DNA from: an uncultured Saprospiraceae bacterium
Lineage (GTDB): Bacteria; Bacteroidota; Bacteroidia; Chitinophagales; Saprospiraceae
Length of the DNA stretch: 64,000 nt
Direction of reading: 5' to 3'
Assembly: GCA_937974625.1 (NCBI GenBank)
Contig: CALJVJ010000019.1
Coordinates: forward strand, 22,598-86,597
The notes under the pieces were generated by a model. It was given only the letters and a program-made list of their open reading frames with translations. It was not told the DNA's origin and made no database searches. Position numbers and translations under genes: made by a program. This document shows positions 17,464 through 26,473 of this stretch, one piece after another (position 1 is the first letter of the stretch; each line of letters starts with the position of its first letter).

Positions 17464-18585
17464 AACCTTACGGATTACCAAACTTCCAATAGAATACCCC
17501 GCACCAAATGAACAAATCAAGCCATAATCACCACTCATTAAGTCCTCGTTATACATATTGAAAGCAATCAAAGAACCTGCTGAAGCAGTATTAGCAAATT
17601 CATCTAAGACAATTGGTGCATCTTCTTGACTTGGTTGTCTATTTAATAGCATTTTACAAATCAAGCGATTCATATTGATATTGGCTTGGTGTAACCACCA
17701 TCTTTTTATATTATCGGGCCCTAAATCATGTTCTGCGATATGTGTTCCAATATGATTAGCAGCCATCGGACACACTTCTTTATACACCTTTCTACCTTGT
17801 TGATGAAAATATTGCTCGGCAGCTAGCGGGCTGTCATTATTAGCGTTCATTACATAGCCAAAATTTGACCGAATATTATTAGAAAAATGCGTCATTGCTT
17901 TGGTGCTCAACACTTCATATTGATGTTTCGCTGTTGCTGTTTCTGCTCTTTCAATGATAGTCGCTACGGATACATCACCGAAAATAAAATGACTGTCTCT
18001 GTCCATATAATTAACTTGTGGAGAAGTTAATTCAGGATTAATCACCATCACACATTTAGCGGTTCCTGCTTTGACCATTTCATATCCTCTATGTAAACCG
18101 AAAGTAGCCGAAGAGCAAGCCACTAACATATCAAACCCAAATCCTTCAATACCTAAGGCATTTTGCACCTCTATTGCTATCGCTGGATAATACCGTTGGG
18201 TATAAGCACAAGCTACAATCACCACATCAATATCCTTTCCTGTTTTATTGGCGGCAGTCATTGCCTTTTTAGCTGCGTGAATGGCTATTTCCGCTTGGTC
18301 AGAAAGTGCTTCTTCTGCTCGCACTGGAATATTCGGCATCATTCGATTTACATCTAATGCCCCTTCTTTTATGTAGATATATCGACTTTTTATTCCTGAT
18401 GCCTTATAGATAAATTCAGCTGAAGAATGTGGCTTTGCTACTACCGTTCCTGCCTCAATTGCTACTGAATTTTCAGCATTATATTTATCAGCAAAAGCAT
18501 TATAACTTTCAACTAATTCTTCGTTAGTTATGGTATGTTCTGGTTTCCAAAGACCAGTGCCACTGATAACAACAGATTGACTCAT
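17461..18585 (-). CDS. 3-oxoacyl-ACP synthase III (FabH-like) family protein
   Basis: This 374-residue thiolase-fold enzyme has the KAS III catalytic triad: Cys157 (VACSSATFG), His299 (WWLHQANIN) and Asn332 (FANTASAGS). The glycine-rich C-terminus (SFGAGYSIGS) is typical. The opening (VVISGTGLWKP, TNEELVESYNAFADKYN) and the length, about 50 residues above classical FabH, resemble the longer FabH-like subgroup known in gammaproteobacteria. It probably condenses an acyl-CoA or acyl-ACP starter with malonyl-ACP, though substrate preference cannot be read. It lies 80 bases downstream of thrC on the same strand and converges with selO. A role as the housekeeping FabH is possible but not shown. Confidence 0.88.
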   Translation of the reverse strand: MSQSVVISGTGLWKPEHTITNEELVESYNAFADKYNAENSVAIEAGTVVAKPHSSAEFIYKASGIKSRYIYIKEGALDVNRMMPNIPVRAEEALSDQAEIAIHAAKKAMTAANKTGKDIDVVIVACAYTQRYYPAIAIEVQNALGIEGFGFDMLVACSSATFGLHRGYEMVKAGTAKCVMVINPELTSPQVNYMDRDSHFIFGDVSVATIIERAETATAKHQYEVLSTKAMTHFSNNIRSNFGYVMNANNDSPLAAEQYFHQQGRKVYKEVCPMAANHIGTHIAEHDLGPDNIKRWWLHQANINMNRLICKMLLNRQPSQEDAPIVLDEFANTASAGSLIAFNMYNEDLMSGDYGLICSFGAGYSIGSLVIRKV

Positions 18586-18665
18586 AATTGTCTACTTTTA
18601 GCTTTTTTTAATTAGGCACAAATATGGTGAAATATATTTGAAAAAAACAATATAACTTTGATTTA

Positions 18666-20111
18666 TTAATTCACCGCAGCTTTCATACTTCTTCGGATAG
18701 CTGTATCCATATTTTTGTAGTCACAACTATAAATCCTTTGGCAAAAAGTTTTTGCTTCTTCCACCGACTTATGCTTTCCAGCTGGTGGTAAATCGTTTGA
18801 TTCAGTTCCTAGGGCTAGCTTAATACTCTCTGGAAATTTACAAGGATGAGCGGTAGCTAAACATAGGGTTTTGGTATTAGGCGATAATTTGGGTACTAGG
18901 TTTTGTGCAGCTTTTACCGCAACGGCTGCATGTGGGTCCAAAAGATATTGTTCCGTTTCGTAAACTGATTTTATAGTCGCTAGGGTTTCTTCATCAGAAA
19001 TAATAGCAGCAAGGTATCCTTTGCTGTAGGCATCAAAGGTTTCTTTATCAAAAAGAACTTTTCCTGTTTTTTCAAAATCTGCTATCCATCCCTTTATTTT
19101 AGTCGGCTTTTGTCCTATGGCAAAATACAAATACCGCCAAAAATTATAGGGTATTAAAATATCAATGGCAGATGCTTGGCAGGCAATAATATCCTTTTTT
19201 AGAAAAATGCCTTGGGTGAAAATTCTATGCAGACAAGCATTTTGATTATTGGCAATAATGAATTTTCCTACTGGAAGCCCCATCATCTTTGCTAAAGAAC
19301 CCGCACATAAATTACCAAAAGCACCTGACGGCACAGCAAAATTTAATAATTCTCCTACCTTATTAACTGTTTGTAGATACCCATAAAAATAATGAACCGT
19401 TTGCATCATCACTCGACCCCAATTGATAGAATTGACACTCGACAAATTCAGCTCTTTTTTAAAGGATTTATCTACAAATAAGTCGGCAATTAAAATATCT
19501 AAATCATCTGCTCCGTCGGGACAATCAGATACGCCTACTGCAAAAACGTTGGGTGCTGAAATGGTAGTCATTTGCCGTTCCTGCTCTTCTGTAATCAGCT
19601 CTTTTGGATATAAAACCCAGGTATTTAGACTTTCTTTGCCGATACTTGCATGGGCAGCAGCTGGGCCTGTATCTCCTGTAGTTGCAACAATAATAGACAT
19701 CTGCTCCCCTCTTCTTTTCAAAAAGAAATTAAAAAGATTAACTACAAAACCCATAGCTACATCTTTAAACGATAAAGTTGGCCCATGAAAAAGCTCTTGG
19801 ATATAAAAATTTGGTTGCGATTTTAAAGCATAATTTGGAATCAATTGTTGATGATAAAAAGAGCTAAAACTGTCTGCTAATAATTGCTTGAGTTCTTTTT
19901 CAGAAATTACAGATTCGTCAATAAATCTAGATAAAACTTCATAGGCGACTGCGGTATAGCTATAATCCTTCCATTTGGCTATTTCTTGTAAAGAAATTTT
20001 AGGTAAGGTTGTTGGCACATACAAGCCTCCATCACTTGCAAATCCGTCTAAAATGGCTGTTTCAAAATCAACTGGTTGTCCTCCCCCTTTATTACTTACA
20101 AATTGAATCAT
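18666..20111 (-). CDS. thrC: Threonine synthase
   Basis: This 481-residue PLP enzyme converts O-phosphohomoserine to L-threonine, the last step of threonine synthesis. The N-terminal segment (FVSNKGGG, DGGLYVP) is diagnostic. GPTLSFKDVAMGF carries the PLP-binding Lys116. VATTGDTGPAAA supplies phosphate contacts and SGAFGNLCAG is the second glycine loop. A conserved C-terminal LATAHPCKFP motif is present. Length and motifs fit the longer threonine synthase class shared with Escherichia coli and yeast. No homoserine kinase or dehydrogenase gene lies next to it. A strong -7 element sits about 24 bases upstream of the ATG. Confidence 0.96.
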   Translation of the reverse strand: MIQFVSNKGGGQPVDFETAILDGFASDGGLYVPTTLPKISLQEIAKWKDYSYTAVAYEVLSRFIDESVISEKELKQLLADSFSSFYHQQLIPNYALKSQPNFYIQELFHGPTLSFKDVAMGFVVNLFNFFLKRRGEQMSIIVATTGDTGPAAAHASIGKESLNTWVLYPKELITEEQERQMTTISAPNVFAVGVSDCPDGADDLDILIADLFVDKSFKKELNLSSVNSINWGRVMMQTVHYFYGYLQTVNKVGELLNFAVPSGAFGNLCAGSLAKMMGLPVGKFIIANNQNACLHRIFTQGIFLKKDIIACQASAIDILIPYNFWRYLYFAIGQKPTKIKGWIADFEKTGKVLFDKETFDAYSKGYLAAIISDEETLATIKSVYETEQYLLDPHAAVAVKAAQNLVPKLSPNTKTLCLATAHPCKFPESIKLALGTESNDLPPAGKHKSVEEAKTFCQRIYSCDYKNMDTAIRRSMKAAVN

Positions 20112-20134
20112 AAACTTTATATATTTGTTTCGAG

Positions 20135-20142
20135 CAAAGATA
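20135..20142 (-). promoter_or_regulatory. Bacteroidota -7 promoter element of thrC
   Basis: On the minus strand this reads TATCTTTG, the preferred form of TAnnTTTG. It lies 24 bases upstream of the thrC ATG. The -33 region shows no clear TTTG. Confidence 0.6.
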
Positions 20143-20212
20143 ATTCATGACTTTGCATTTTAGTAGTGATGAAAAAATAAATTTAGTCTTTTTCTCTTAT
20201 TTAAATTATTTT

Positions 20213-21277
20213 ATGCGAATTGCTATCATTGGTACAGGTTTTATTGCAAATACACACGTAGAAGTCCTTCAATCATTGGGCCACGAGGTTGATTACGTCG
20301 TTCACAAAACCTTGGAAAAGGCCATTCTTTTTGCAAAAAAATGGAATATACCGAATGCTACCACTGATTACGAAAAGGCTTTAGCAAATTGTGAAGTCAT
20401 TCATTTATGTACGCCTCCTTTGGCACATTATGACTATGCTAAAGTCGCTTTATTAGCAAAAAAACATGTTATTTGTGAAAAACCATTAACTATAGAACCG
20501 CAAAAGGCTCAAGAATTACATGATTTAGCTACTACTCAAAATGTGGTTGGTGCAGTCAATTTTAATGTACGGTACCATCCAGCCTGTACAAATGCAAAAC
20601 AATTGATAGCACAAGCCACTTTTGGCGAAGTTAGAATGATTCATGGGAATTATTTGCAAGAATTTCATGCAGAAAGTGATTTTTATAGTTGGAGGTACCA
20701 AACAGCAATCGGTGGAAAAATGCGTGCTACTACCGAAATTGGTTCTCATTGGGTGGATTTAGTTCGCTTTTGGACTGGTTTAGAAATTAAGGCTGTAGCT
20801 GCTAATTTTGCTAATTTCCAACCAACCCGTTATTTGACGAAAGATGGTATCATTCATCCAACAAAACAGTTGAATAGTCAAGCAGTCCAGATTCAATCGG
20901 AAGATGTGGCAACCATTATGTTTAAATTTTCTAATGGTGCTATTGGCAATTTGGTATTGTCAGAAGTGGCACATGGTCGCAAAAATCAATTGCAGTTAGA
21001 AGTAACAGGAACACATCAATCTGTTTGGTGGAATAATGAGCAGCCATATCAACTGCATCAAGGCCAAAAAGGTCAACCTGTAATGATTCACAACAATCCT
21101 TTTGGAGGAGGATTTACCGAAACTTTCACAAGATTTTTTAAAGCAGTTTATCAAAAAATAGAAAATCCTTTGGATAAAATTGATTACCCGACTTTTGAAG
21201 ACGGTTATATCAATGCTTCTGTATGTAATGCTATTTTTGAGAGTGCAACCCATGAGTCAAAGTGGATTAAGGTTTAA
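20213..21277 (+). CDS. Gfo/Idh/MocA family oxidoreductase
   Basis: This is a 354-residue NAD(P)-dependent oxidoreductase of the glucose-fructose oxidoreductase family. The Rossmann fingerprint IAIIGTGFIANTHVE starts at residue 3. CEKPLT (near residue 94) holds the family's catalytic Lys, and the beta-sheet C-terminal domain contains GGKMRATTEIGSHWVDLVRFW. I start at the ATG at 20213. An in-frame ATG at 20147 would add 22 residues ahead of the Rossmann strand, unlike the family, and would overlap the divergent thrC promoter. The substrate, probably a sugar or inositol derivative, cannot be read from sequence. The neighbouring genes do not suggest a pathway. Confidence 0.88.
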   Translation: MRIAIIGTGFIANTHVEVLQSLGHEVDYVVHKTLEKAILFAKKWNIPNATTDYEKALANCEVIHLCTPPLAHYDYAKVALLAKKHVICEKPLTIEPQKAQELHDLATTQNVVGAVNFNVRYHPACTNAKQLIAQATFGEVRMIHGNYLQEFHAESDFYSWRYQTAIGGKMRATTEIGSHWVDLVRFWTGLEIKAVAANFANFQPTRYLTKDGIIHPTKQLNSQAVQIQSEDVATIMFKFSNGAIGNLVLSEVAHGRKNQLQLEVTGTHQSVWWNNEQPYQLHQGQKGQPVMIHNNPFGGGFTETFTRFFKAVYQKIENPLDKIDYPTFEDGYINASVCNAIFESATHESKWIKV

Positions 21278-21295
21278 ACTATTTATAGATTAAAA

Positions 21296-21373
21296 CTTGT
21301 ACAAAAGTAATTTTGTACAAAGTCTCAACGGACACAACGAATTAACCATCAACTCATTTTAACGTTGTGTCGT
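21296..21373. repeat. Pair of intergenic inverted repeats
   Basis: TTGTACAAAA (21297-21306) and TTTTGTACAA (21311-21320) form a perfect 10-bp hairpin. GACACAACG (21331-21339) and CGTTGTGTC (21363-21371) form a second, 9-bp one. The GTTGTGTCGT at 21364-21373 recurs twice after rmuC (53673-53682 and 53689-53698), so this may belong to a dispersed repeat family. The first hairpin lacks a good T-run, so it is a weak terminator candidate for the upstream oxidoreductase. Confidence 0.6.
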
Positions 21374-21444
21374 AGTGTGGCTGGGTAAAAATTAATACTA
21401 AGTTAGCGCTTGTACTTGTCTAGAAAAGATTTAAAAAACAAAAC

Positions 21445-21966
21445 ATGCTGCCAAAAATAAAAGCAATCATTGACCATTACCAATTTGATAAAATTCCTAT
21501 CGAAGGAACACTTTACAAAAGTACCTACGTAGCCCAAAAAACGAATGGCGAAAGTCCTGCAGGAACGGCAATTATTGGGATGTACTGTAAAGAACCTTAT
21601 AGTGTCTCTACCTTCCACCGCTTACAACACGATGAAGTGTGGCATTTTTATAAAGGGGACCCTTTTGTATTACATTTATTACACCCTAATGGCGTTTATC
21701 AAAAAGTAATCATGGGAACGAATATTTTAAAAGAACAAAAAATTCAATTTGTGGTGCCGGCGAATGTATGGCAAGCAGGTGAAATAACCCATAATGGAAC
21801 GTATGCTTTATATGGTTGTACAATGGCTCCTGGATTTACGGGCAGTTGTTTTGAAGGAGGAACAACAAGCCATTTAATCAAACAATATCCGAATCAAAAA
21901 GAGGTGATTGAACGATTGACAGTAGCAGGACATGATACCAAAATGCCAGATGGCTATACCCAATAA
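21445..21966 (+). CDS. Cupin_5 / DUF985 family protein
   Basis: This 173-residue single-domain cupin matches the DUF985 (cupin_5, YML079w-like) family. Visible features are the early STYVAQKTNGESPAGTAI, the first cupin motif FHRLQHDEVWHFYKGDP with candidate metal or ligand residues His and Glu, QFVVPANVWQAGE in the second motif, and the family ending GCTMAPGFTGSCFEGG. Family members are small beta-barrels proposed to bind sugar-nucleotide or similar ligands, with unclear catalysis. It sits alone between the Gfo/Idh/MocA gene and the acyl-CoA dehydrogenases. The family call is secure but the function is unknown. Confidence 0.9.
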   Translation: MLPKIKAIIDHYQFDKIPIEGTLYKSTYVAQKTNGESPAGTAIIGMYCKEPYSVSTFHRLQHDEVWHFYKGDPFVLHLLHPNGVYQKVIMGTNILKEQKIQFVVPANVWQAGEITHNGTYALYGCTMAPGFTGSCFEGGTTSHLIKQYPNQKEVIERLTVAGHDTKMPDGYTQ

Positions 21967-22125
21967 AATTGCTATTCCTACTACAAAATATCTAATAAAA
22001 AATGTACTTTTGGAAAAAGAAACAAATTTAGCGAATTTTCGCTAATCGAATTTATATTATTTGCATTTTATATTAAACCGTAATATAAATTACTCCTTTA
22101 TATTCAAGCAAAATTTTAAATTGAT

Positions 22126-23283
22126 ATGAAAAATCTATTTCTAACAGAAGAACATGAATTATTTAGAACAACTTTACAAGATTTCTTTAAAGCAGAAGTC
22201 AACCCATATCTCAATGAATGGGAAAAAAATGGTAAAGTGGATAGAAGTGTCCTGAGAAAGATGGGAGAGATGGGGTTTTTAGGATTAGAAGTAGAAGAAA
22301 AGTATGGTGGTATGGGTGCTGACTTTATGTATACCATGATTTTATGCGAAGAAATGGGTAGAACCGGTAGTTGTGGATTTGCAACGGTTACTTCTGCTCA
22401 CGCCTATTTAGCCATGAATTATTTAGTGCATGCTGGAACACCATTTATCAAAGAAAAATATTTAGTACCAAGTATTACTGGTGAAAAAATTGGTTCTTTA
22501 TCTATGACAGAACCATTTGCTGGGTCAGATTTAAGAGCGATTAGGACGACAGCTAAATTAGAAGGCGACTATTATATTGTTGATGGTTCTAAAACCTTCA
22601 TTTCTAATGGATTCTATGGAGATTATACAGTGGCTGCGGTGAAAACGGAAACTGGAATTTCTATGATGGTAATTGATTTAGATGCAGAAGGTGTTTCTAA
22701 AGCAAAGCTGGATAAAGTAGGTATTAGGTCTTCTGATACAGCAGAGCTGGCATTCAATGGCGTAAAAGTCCCAAAAGAAAATTTGTTAGGAGAAGAAGGG
22801 AAAGGGTTTTATTATATGATGGAAAGCTTGCAAGTTGAAAGACTGACTTTGGCCCAGACCAATATTGGTTTGATGCAGTATGTATTGGATATTACCTTAC
22901 AATATATTTCGGAGCGAATGGCATTTGGCCAATCCATTAATAAATTCCAAGTTTTACGTCATAGAATTGCAGAAATAGCAACAGACATTGAAGGCTGGAA
23001 AGCATTTATGTATCAAACAAGTTACCGTTTGGCACAAGGGGAACATGTGGTAAAAGAGTGTTCTATGCTAAAAATGAAGACAGGTGATTTACTGAATAAA
23101 ATGGTCTATGAATGTGGTCAAATGTTTGGAGGGTATGGCTTCATGGAAGAATACCCAATTGGTAGAATTTATAGAGATGTTCGAGTTATTCCAGTATATG
23201 GAGGAACCTCTGAAATTATGAAAGAAATTATCGCCAAAATGGTTATTGATAAAAAAAGTTATAAGCCTGCTTATAAAGCATAA
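22126..23283 (+). CDS. Acyl-CoA dehydrogenase (short form)
   Basis: This is a 385-residue FAD flavoenzyme that introduces the alpha-beta double bond in acyl-CoA. The helical N-terminal domain is followed by the substrate/FAD signature SMTEPFAGSDL and the beta-barrel segment KTFISNG. The C-terminal helical domain contains QMFGGYGFMEEYPIGRIYRDVR. The catalytic base is predicted to be Glu363 in PVYGGTSEIMKEII. Chain-length preference cannot be told. A hairpin terminator lies just after the gene and separates it from a second, longer acyl-CoA dehydrogenase, so the two are probably transcribed separately or partially coupled. Confidence 0.95.
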   Translation: MKNLFLTEEHELFRTTLQDFFKAEVNPYLNEWEKNGKVDRSVLRKMGEMGFLGLEVEEKYGGMGADFMYTMILCEEMGRTGSCGFATVTSAHAYLAMNYLVHAGTPFIKEKYLVPSITGEKIGSLSMTEPFAGSDLRAIRTTAKLEGDYYIVDGSKTFISNGFYGDYTVAAVKTETGISMMVIDLDAEGVSKAKLDKVGIRSSDTAELAFNGVKVPKENLLGEEGKGFYYMMESLQVERLTLAQTNIGLMQYVLDITLQYISERMAFGQSINKFQVLRHRIAEIATDIEGWKAFMYQTSYRLAQGEHVVKECSMLKMKTGDLLNKMVYECGQMFGGYGFMEEYPIGRIYRDVRVIPVYGGTSEIMKEIIAKMVIDKKSYKPAYKA

Positions 23284-23303
23284 TTGTCAAAGTAGCCTAA
23301 ATT

Positions 23304-23352
23304 AAAAGGTTAGATGTAGTATGTAAAGCCATATATTCATCTAACCTTTTTC
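23304..23352 (+). terminator. Intrinsic terminator after the first acyl-CoA dehydrogenase
   Basis: AAAAGGTTAGATG (23304-23316) pairs perfectly with CATCTAACCTTTT (23338-23350), with further Ts on the 3' side. The roughly 21-base loop is large. The position, 20 bases after the stop, supports a terminator. Confidence 0.75.
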
Positions 23353-23427
23353 TATTTAAAAACACCTCTTTTTATTAAAAAATCCCCATCTTGGGCCTTC
23401 AAAAAAATCATCAATAAATATAAAAAA

Positions 23428-25233
23428 ATGGCAAAAGATTACATCAATATTCGTAATTTAAAATTTATGCTGCATGAGGTATTAGACCTTAGTATTTTGA
23501 AAAAATTACCTAAGTTTCAAGATTACGATGCAGAGGCATATGATATGGCGCTAGATGCGGTAAAAGACATTGCTGATACTCACCTCTTCCCTATTTTTAC
23601 GGAAATGGATAAGAAAAAAGCTTTTTATGATGAAAAGGAGGAAGTGGTAAAAGTACATCCTGGTTTACAAAAAGCCATTAAAGCTTTAGGAGAAGGCGGT
23701 TGGATAGGTGCTTATGCAGATTACGACCAGGGTGGTCAACAGATGCCTAATTTACTTTTGAATTCAGGCCGGGTTATCATGCATGCTGCTAATGCCAATG
23801 CTGCTGCCTATACCCTATTAACAGATGGTGCCTCAAATCTTATTAGAGCTTTTGCTACTAAAGAACTACACGATGAATTTGTACCTAAAATGATGTCTGG
23901 TGATTGGCAAGGAACGATGTGTTTGACTGAGCCACAAGCAGGAAGTTCTCTGTCTGATGTGACAACTAGTGCTACACCTAATAAAGATGGCTCTTTCAAC
24001 ATTAAAGGACAAAAAATTTATATTTCAGGTGGAGATTATGAAACCACAGAAAATATCATCCATCTTACTTTAGCGAGAATAGACGGCGCACCTGCGGGAA
24101 CAAAAGGTATTTCTCTTTTTGTCGTGCCTAAGTACCGAAAAGAAGCTGAAAAACTGGTCGGAAATGATGTCGTAACTGCAGGTCTTTTTGGCAAAATGGG
24201 GCAAAAAGGATACGTAGCTGCTCATTTAATGATGGGAGAAAGCGAGGATTGTAAAGGTTACCTAGTAGGAGAACCACATAGAGGTTTGCGGTATATGTTT
24301 CAAATGATGAATGAAGCAAGAATTGGGACTGGAGCGATGGCTGCAGGTACCGTAAGTGCCGCTTATCATGCTAGTTTGCAATATGCCAATGAGCGTCCAC
24401 AAGGTCGGCATCCTTCCAATAAAGACAGTAGTCAGCCTCAAGTGTTGATTATCGAGCATGCCGATGTTCGACGAATGCTCCTATTCCAAAAAGCCATTGG
24501 TGAAGGTAGTATTGCCTTAGTACAATTATGTTCCTTATATTCAGATTTGGCAGAAAATGCAGAAGGTGACGCCAAAGAGGATGCTCACTTATTATTAGAA
24601 TTACTAACTCCAGTCGTGAAATCTTTTCCATCGGAATGGGGAAATATTGCAGTAAGTGCAGGTATGCAAGTATTGGGTGGTGCTGGTTATACCGACGATT
24701 TTCCCTTGGAACAATACTACAGGGACATTCGTGTAAATGCCATATATGAAGGGACAACCACCATTCACGGAATGGATATTTTGGGACGAAAAGTCATGAT
24801 GCATAACGGAAAAGCATTAAAGCTGCTAATGCAAGAAATGAAAAAGACCATCGCTAAAGCGCATTCGATAGAAGGAATACAACCATTCGCAAACAAATTA
24901 GAAGATAGTGCTAAAACACTTCATGGCACTACCCTACATTTGATTGATGTCGCTACAAAAAACCGACCGGAAGTCTTTTTATCTGATGCGACTTTATATT
25001 TAGAATTCTTCGGTATTGTCCTCGTTTCTTGGTTGTGGCTAAAGCAAGGCATAGTCGCTCAAAAAGCAATAGCGAATAAGGCAATGGGTGATGATTATCT
25101 CTTTTATCAAGGAAAGGTACATACCATGAAATATTATTTTGAATATGAATTGCCAAAGATTCAGGCTTTGCGGGATAGGTTATTGAGTAGAGATAATATG
25201 ACGGTGGATATTGAATCAGCTTTTATCAATTAA
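23428..25233 (+). CDS. Acyl-CoA dehydrogenase with C-terminal extension (long form)
   Basis: This 601-residue protein belongs to the long acyl-CoA dehydrogenase group, with an extra C-terminal helical domain (about residues 470-600). The FAD/substrate signature is CLTEPQAGSSLSDV. KIYISGGDYE follows, and the predicted catalytic Glu441 lies in IYEGTTTIHGMDILGRK. The N-terminal extension (FMLHEVLDL, DAVKDIADTHLFPIF) is also typical of this group. Short-chain, long-chain and amino-acid-derived acyl-CoA substrates are all known in this group, so specificity is open. A large palindromic element begins 6 bases after its stop codon. Confidence 0.93.
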   Translation: MAKDYINIRNLKFMLHEVLDLSILKKLPKFQDYDAEAYDMALDAVKDIADTHLFPIFTEMDKKKAFYDEKEEVVKVHPGLQKAIKALGEGGWIGAYADYDQGGQQMPNLLLNSGRVIMHAANANAAAYTLLTDGASNLIRAFATKELHDEFVPKMMSGDWQGTMCLTEPQAGSSLSDVTTSATPNKDGSFNIKGQKIYISGGDYETTENIIHLTLARIDGAPAGTKGISLFVVPKYRKEAEKLVGNDVVTAGLFGKMGQKGYVAAHLMMGESEDCKGYLVGEPHRGLRYMFQMMNEARIGTGAMAAGTVSAAYHASLQYANERPQGRHPSNKDSSQPQVLIIEHADVRRMLLFQKAIGEGSIALVQLCSLYSDLAENAEGDAKEDAHLLLELLTPVVKSFPSEWGNIAVSAGMQVLGGAGYTDDFPLEQYYRDIRVNAIYEGTTTIHGMDILGRKVMMHNGKALKLLMQEMKKTIAKAHSIEGIQPFANKLEDSAKTLHGTTLHLIDVATKNRPEVFLSDATLYLEFFGIVLVSWLWLKQGIVAQKAIANKAMGDDYLFYQGKVHTMKYYFEYELPKIQALRDRLLSRDNMTVDIESAFIN

Positions 25234-25238
25234 TAAAA

Positions 25239-25369
25239 CTGGTAGCACTGAACCCGCACGACTACGTAGCGGGCATGTTTATTCTGTTCGGGACACAGGT
25301 TTTTGACCTGATTTAGAATGGTTAACTTAAAGGTCAGGGTTCCCCACAAACTAAAGTTTGTGCTACCAG
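25239..25369. repeat. 131-bp multi-branched palindromic element
   Basis: Outer arms CTGGTAGCAC (25239-25248) and GTGCTACCAG (25360-25369) are perfect. Nested GAACCC (25250-25255) pairs with GGGTTC (25337-25342). Inside are CCCGC/GCGGG (25253-25257 and 25269-25273) around the palindrome CTACGTAG, then CAGGT/ACCTG (25296-25300 and 25306-25310), then CACAAAC/GTTTGTG (25345-25351 and 25356-25362). Several pairings are mutually exclusive. It looks like a REP-like or small non-autonomous mobile element, or a structured 3' RNA of the upstream gene. It has no coding potential. Confidence 0.7.
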
Positions 25370-25415
25370 AAATTCACTTTACTTACTTTTGAGTCATTGT
25401 TTAAAATGAAAGAAT

Positions 25416-25582
25416 ATGGAAAAAGAAAATAAAAACTACCTAAATCTAGGGGCTGTTGTTGGAGTTTTAGCCTTTTTTTCTGGACTGTATCTTTTATACG
25501 AAGGAGATACTTTATAGGCATTTCAGGTGCTATCACAGGTTTATTGGTAGCCTATATATCCACTATTGGTGCAAATAAATAA
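25416..25582 (+). pseudogene. Small two-helix membrane protein gene split by a frameshift
   Basis: ATG at 25416 reads MEKENKNYLNLGAVVGVLA, a first hydrophobic helix and then YEGDTL, stopping at 25515-25517. The other frame from 25514 continues IGISGAITGLLVAYISTIG and ends NK-stop at 25580-25582. It supplies a second hydrophobic helix. Adding one T in the run at 25511-25513 joins both parts into a 55-residue protein with two membrane helices. This looks like a one-base deletion, either a real mutation or a base-call error in a homopolymer. Product unknown. Confidence 0.6.
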
Positions 25583-25727
25583 AATCCATTATGAAATAAT
25601 AAGTATTGTAAGAAAAGTACTTTAATTGAATGAGCGATTTATAAATTTATGTTTTTATTAATCAGAAATTTAAAACTGAGTAAAAATTATAACTAAAACG
25701 TTTTAATAAAATTCCTCCCTTCAAACA

Positions 25728-25758
25728 TTTACTTTAATGTAAGAGTTGATTATCTTTG
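25728..25758 (+). promoter_or_regulatory. Bacteroidota promoter (-33 and -7)
   Basis: TATCTTTG at 25751-25758 is a perfect -7 element. TTTA at 25728-25731 lies 19 bases upstream as a near-match to the -33 TTTG. The ATG of the 232-residue gene follows 16 bases later, giving a very short leader. Confidence 0.7.
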
Positions 25759-25774
25759 TAAGAAACTGATAATC

Positions 25775-26473
25775 ATGAAAAAACAAGCAGGACATAGAAA
25801 GTACAACTTCCCTGATGCAGATTTGTATCTACAGTCTATGGAGCGCATCAAATATGCCCATAGAGACATTACCTATTTTTCTCAATACAGCTATGACATT
25901 GAGCGATTAAAGAAATTCAAAGCGATGTGTGATAGATTTAGGGCCCTACCAGACGATGACGAAATGGTAGGAGATCAAATGGTATTAACCGAAAAAAAGG
26001 TAGCGGCTGCTGAAAAACTAAAATCTTCTATTCGTAGTATCATGATAAAGGTATCCATTAAATATAATAACCGAACCGGTAGATATCGTAAATTTGGTAC
26101 TGCCAAGATGGGTGATATGACGGATGCTCAATTATTATTTTGTGGAAGAAGAGTCGCTAGAGTCGCTAGGCAAATGTCAGGGTTAATAGAAGATTTAGGC
26201 GTCAATGAAAATGCGATTTCTAGAGTTACGGAAGCTTGTAGAAATTTTGAAAATTCACTAAATCTTCAGCAAGATAAAGTATCTGACCGAGATATTGCAG
26301 TTGAATTCAGAGTAGACCAAGGCAATAAGATTTATGAGGAACTAGTCATTTTGTGTAATATTGGAAAAGATATATGGGCAGAGAGCGATAATGCGAAGTA
26401 TGAAAATTATACAATTTATGAAAGCAATAATGACCAGAAAATAGCTCGTAAGGAACGGGAAACTGGGCTGTAA
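25775..26473 (+). CDS. Hypothetical helical protein
   Basis: I do not recognise this 232-residue protein. It has no signal peptide or membrane helix and is rich in charged residues predicted to form helices throughout (for example IERLKKFKAMCDRF and ITEKKVAAAEKLKSSIRS-type stretches). It is basic in the middle (KYNNRTGRYRKFGTAKMGD, GRRVARVARQ) and acidic towards the C-terminus. The basic middle could contact nucleic acid, which is speculation. It has its own good promoter and stands isolated, with a large gene-free stretch on its right. Confidence 0.7.
   Translation: MKKQAGHRKYNFPDADLYLQSMERIKYAHRDITYFSQYSYDIERLKKFKAMCDRFRALPDDDEMVGDQMVLTEKKVAAAEKLKSSIRSIMIKVSIKYNNRTGRYRKFGTAKMGDMTDAQLLFCGRRVARVARQMSGLIEDLGVNENAISRVTEACRNFENSLNLQQDKVSDRDIAVEFRVDQGNKIYEELVILCNIGKDIWAESDNAKYENYTIYESNNDQKIARKERETGL

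Noticed and set aside
20147-20212. Upstream ATG for the Gfo/Idh/MocA oxidoreductase
   Set aside because: It adds 22 residues before the Rossmann strand and overlaps the thrC promoter. The ATG at 20213 fits the family.
24128-24804. Overlapping minus-strand open frames within the long acyl-CoA dehydrogenase
   Set aside because: They are antisense shadows. The plus frame is conserved family sequence throughout.
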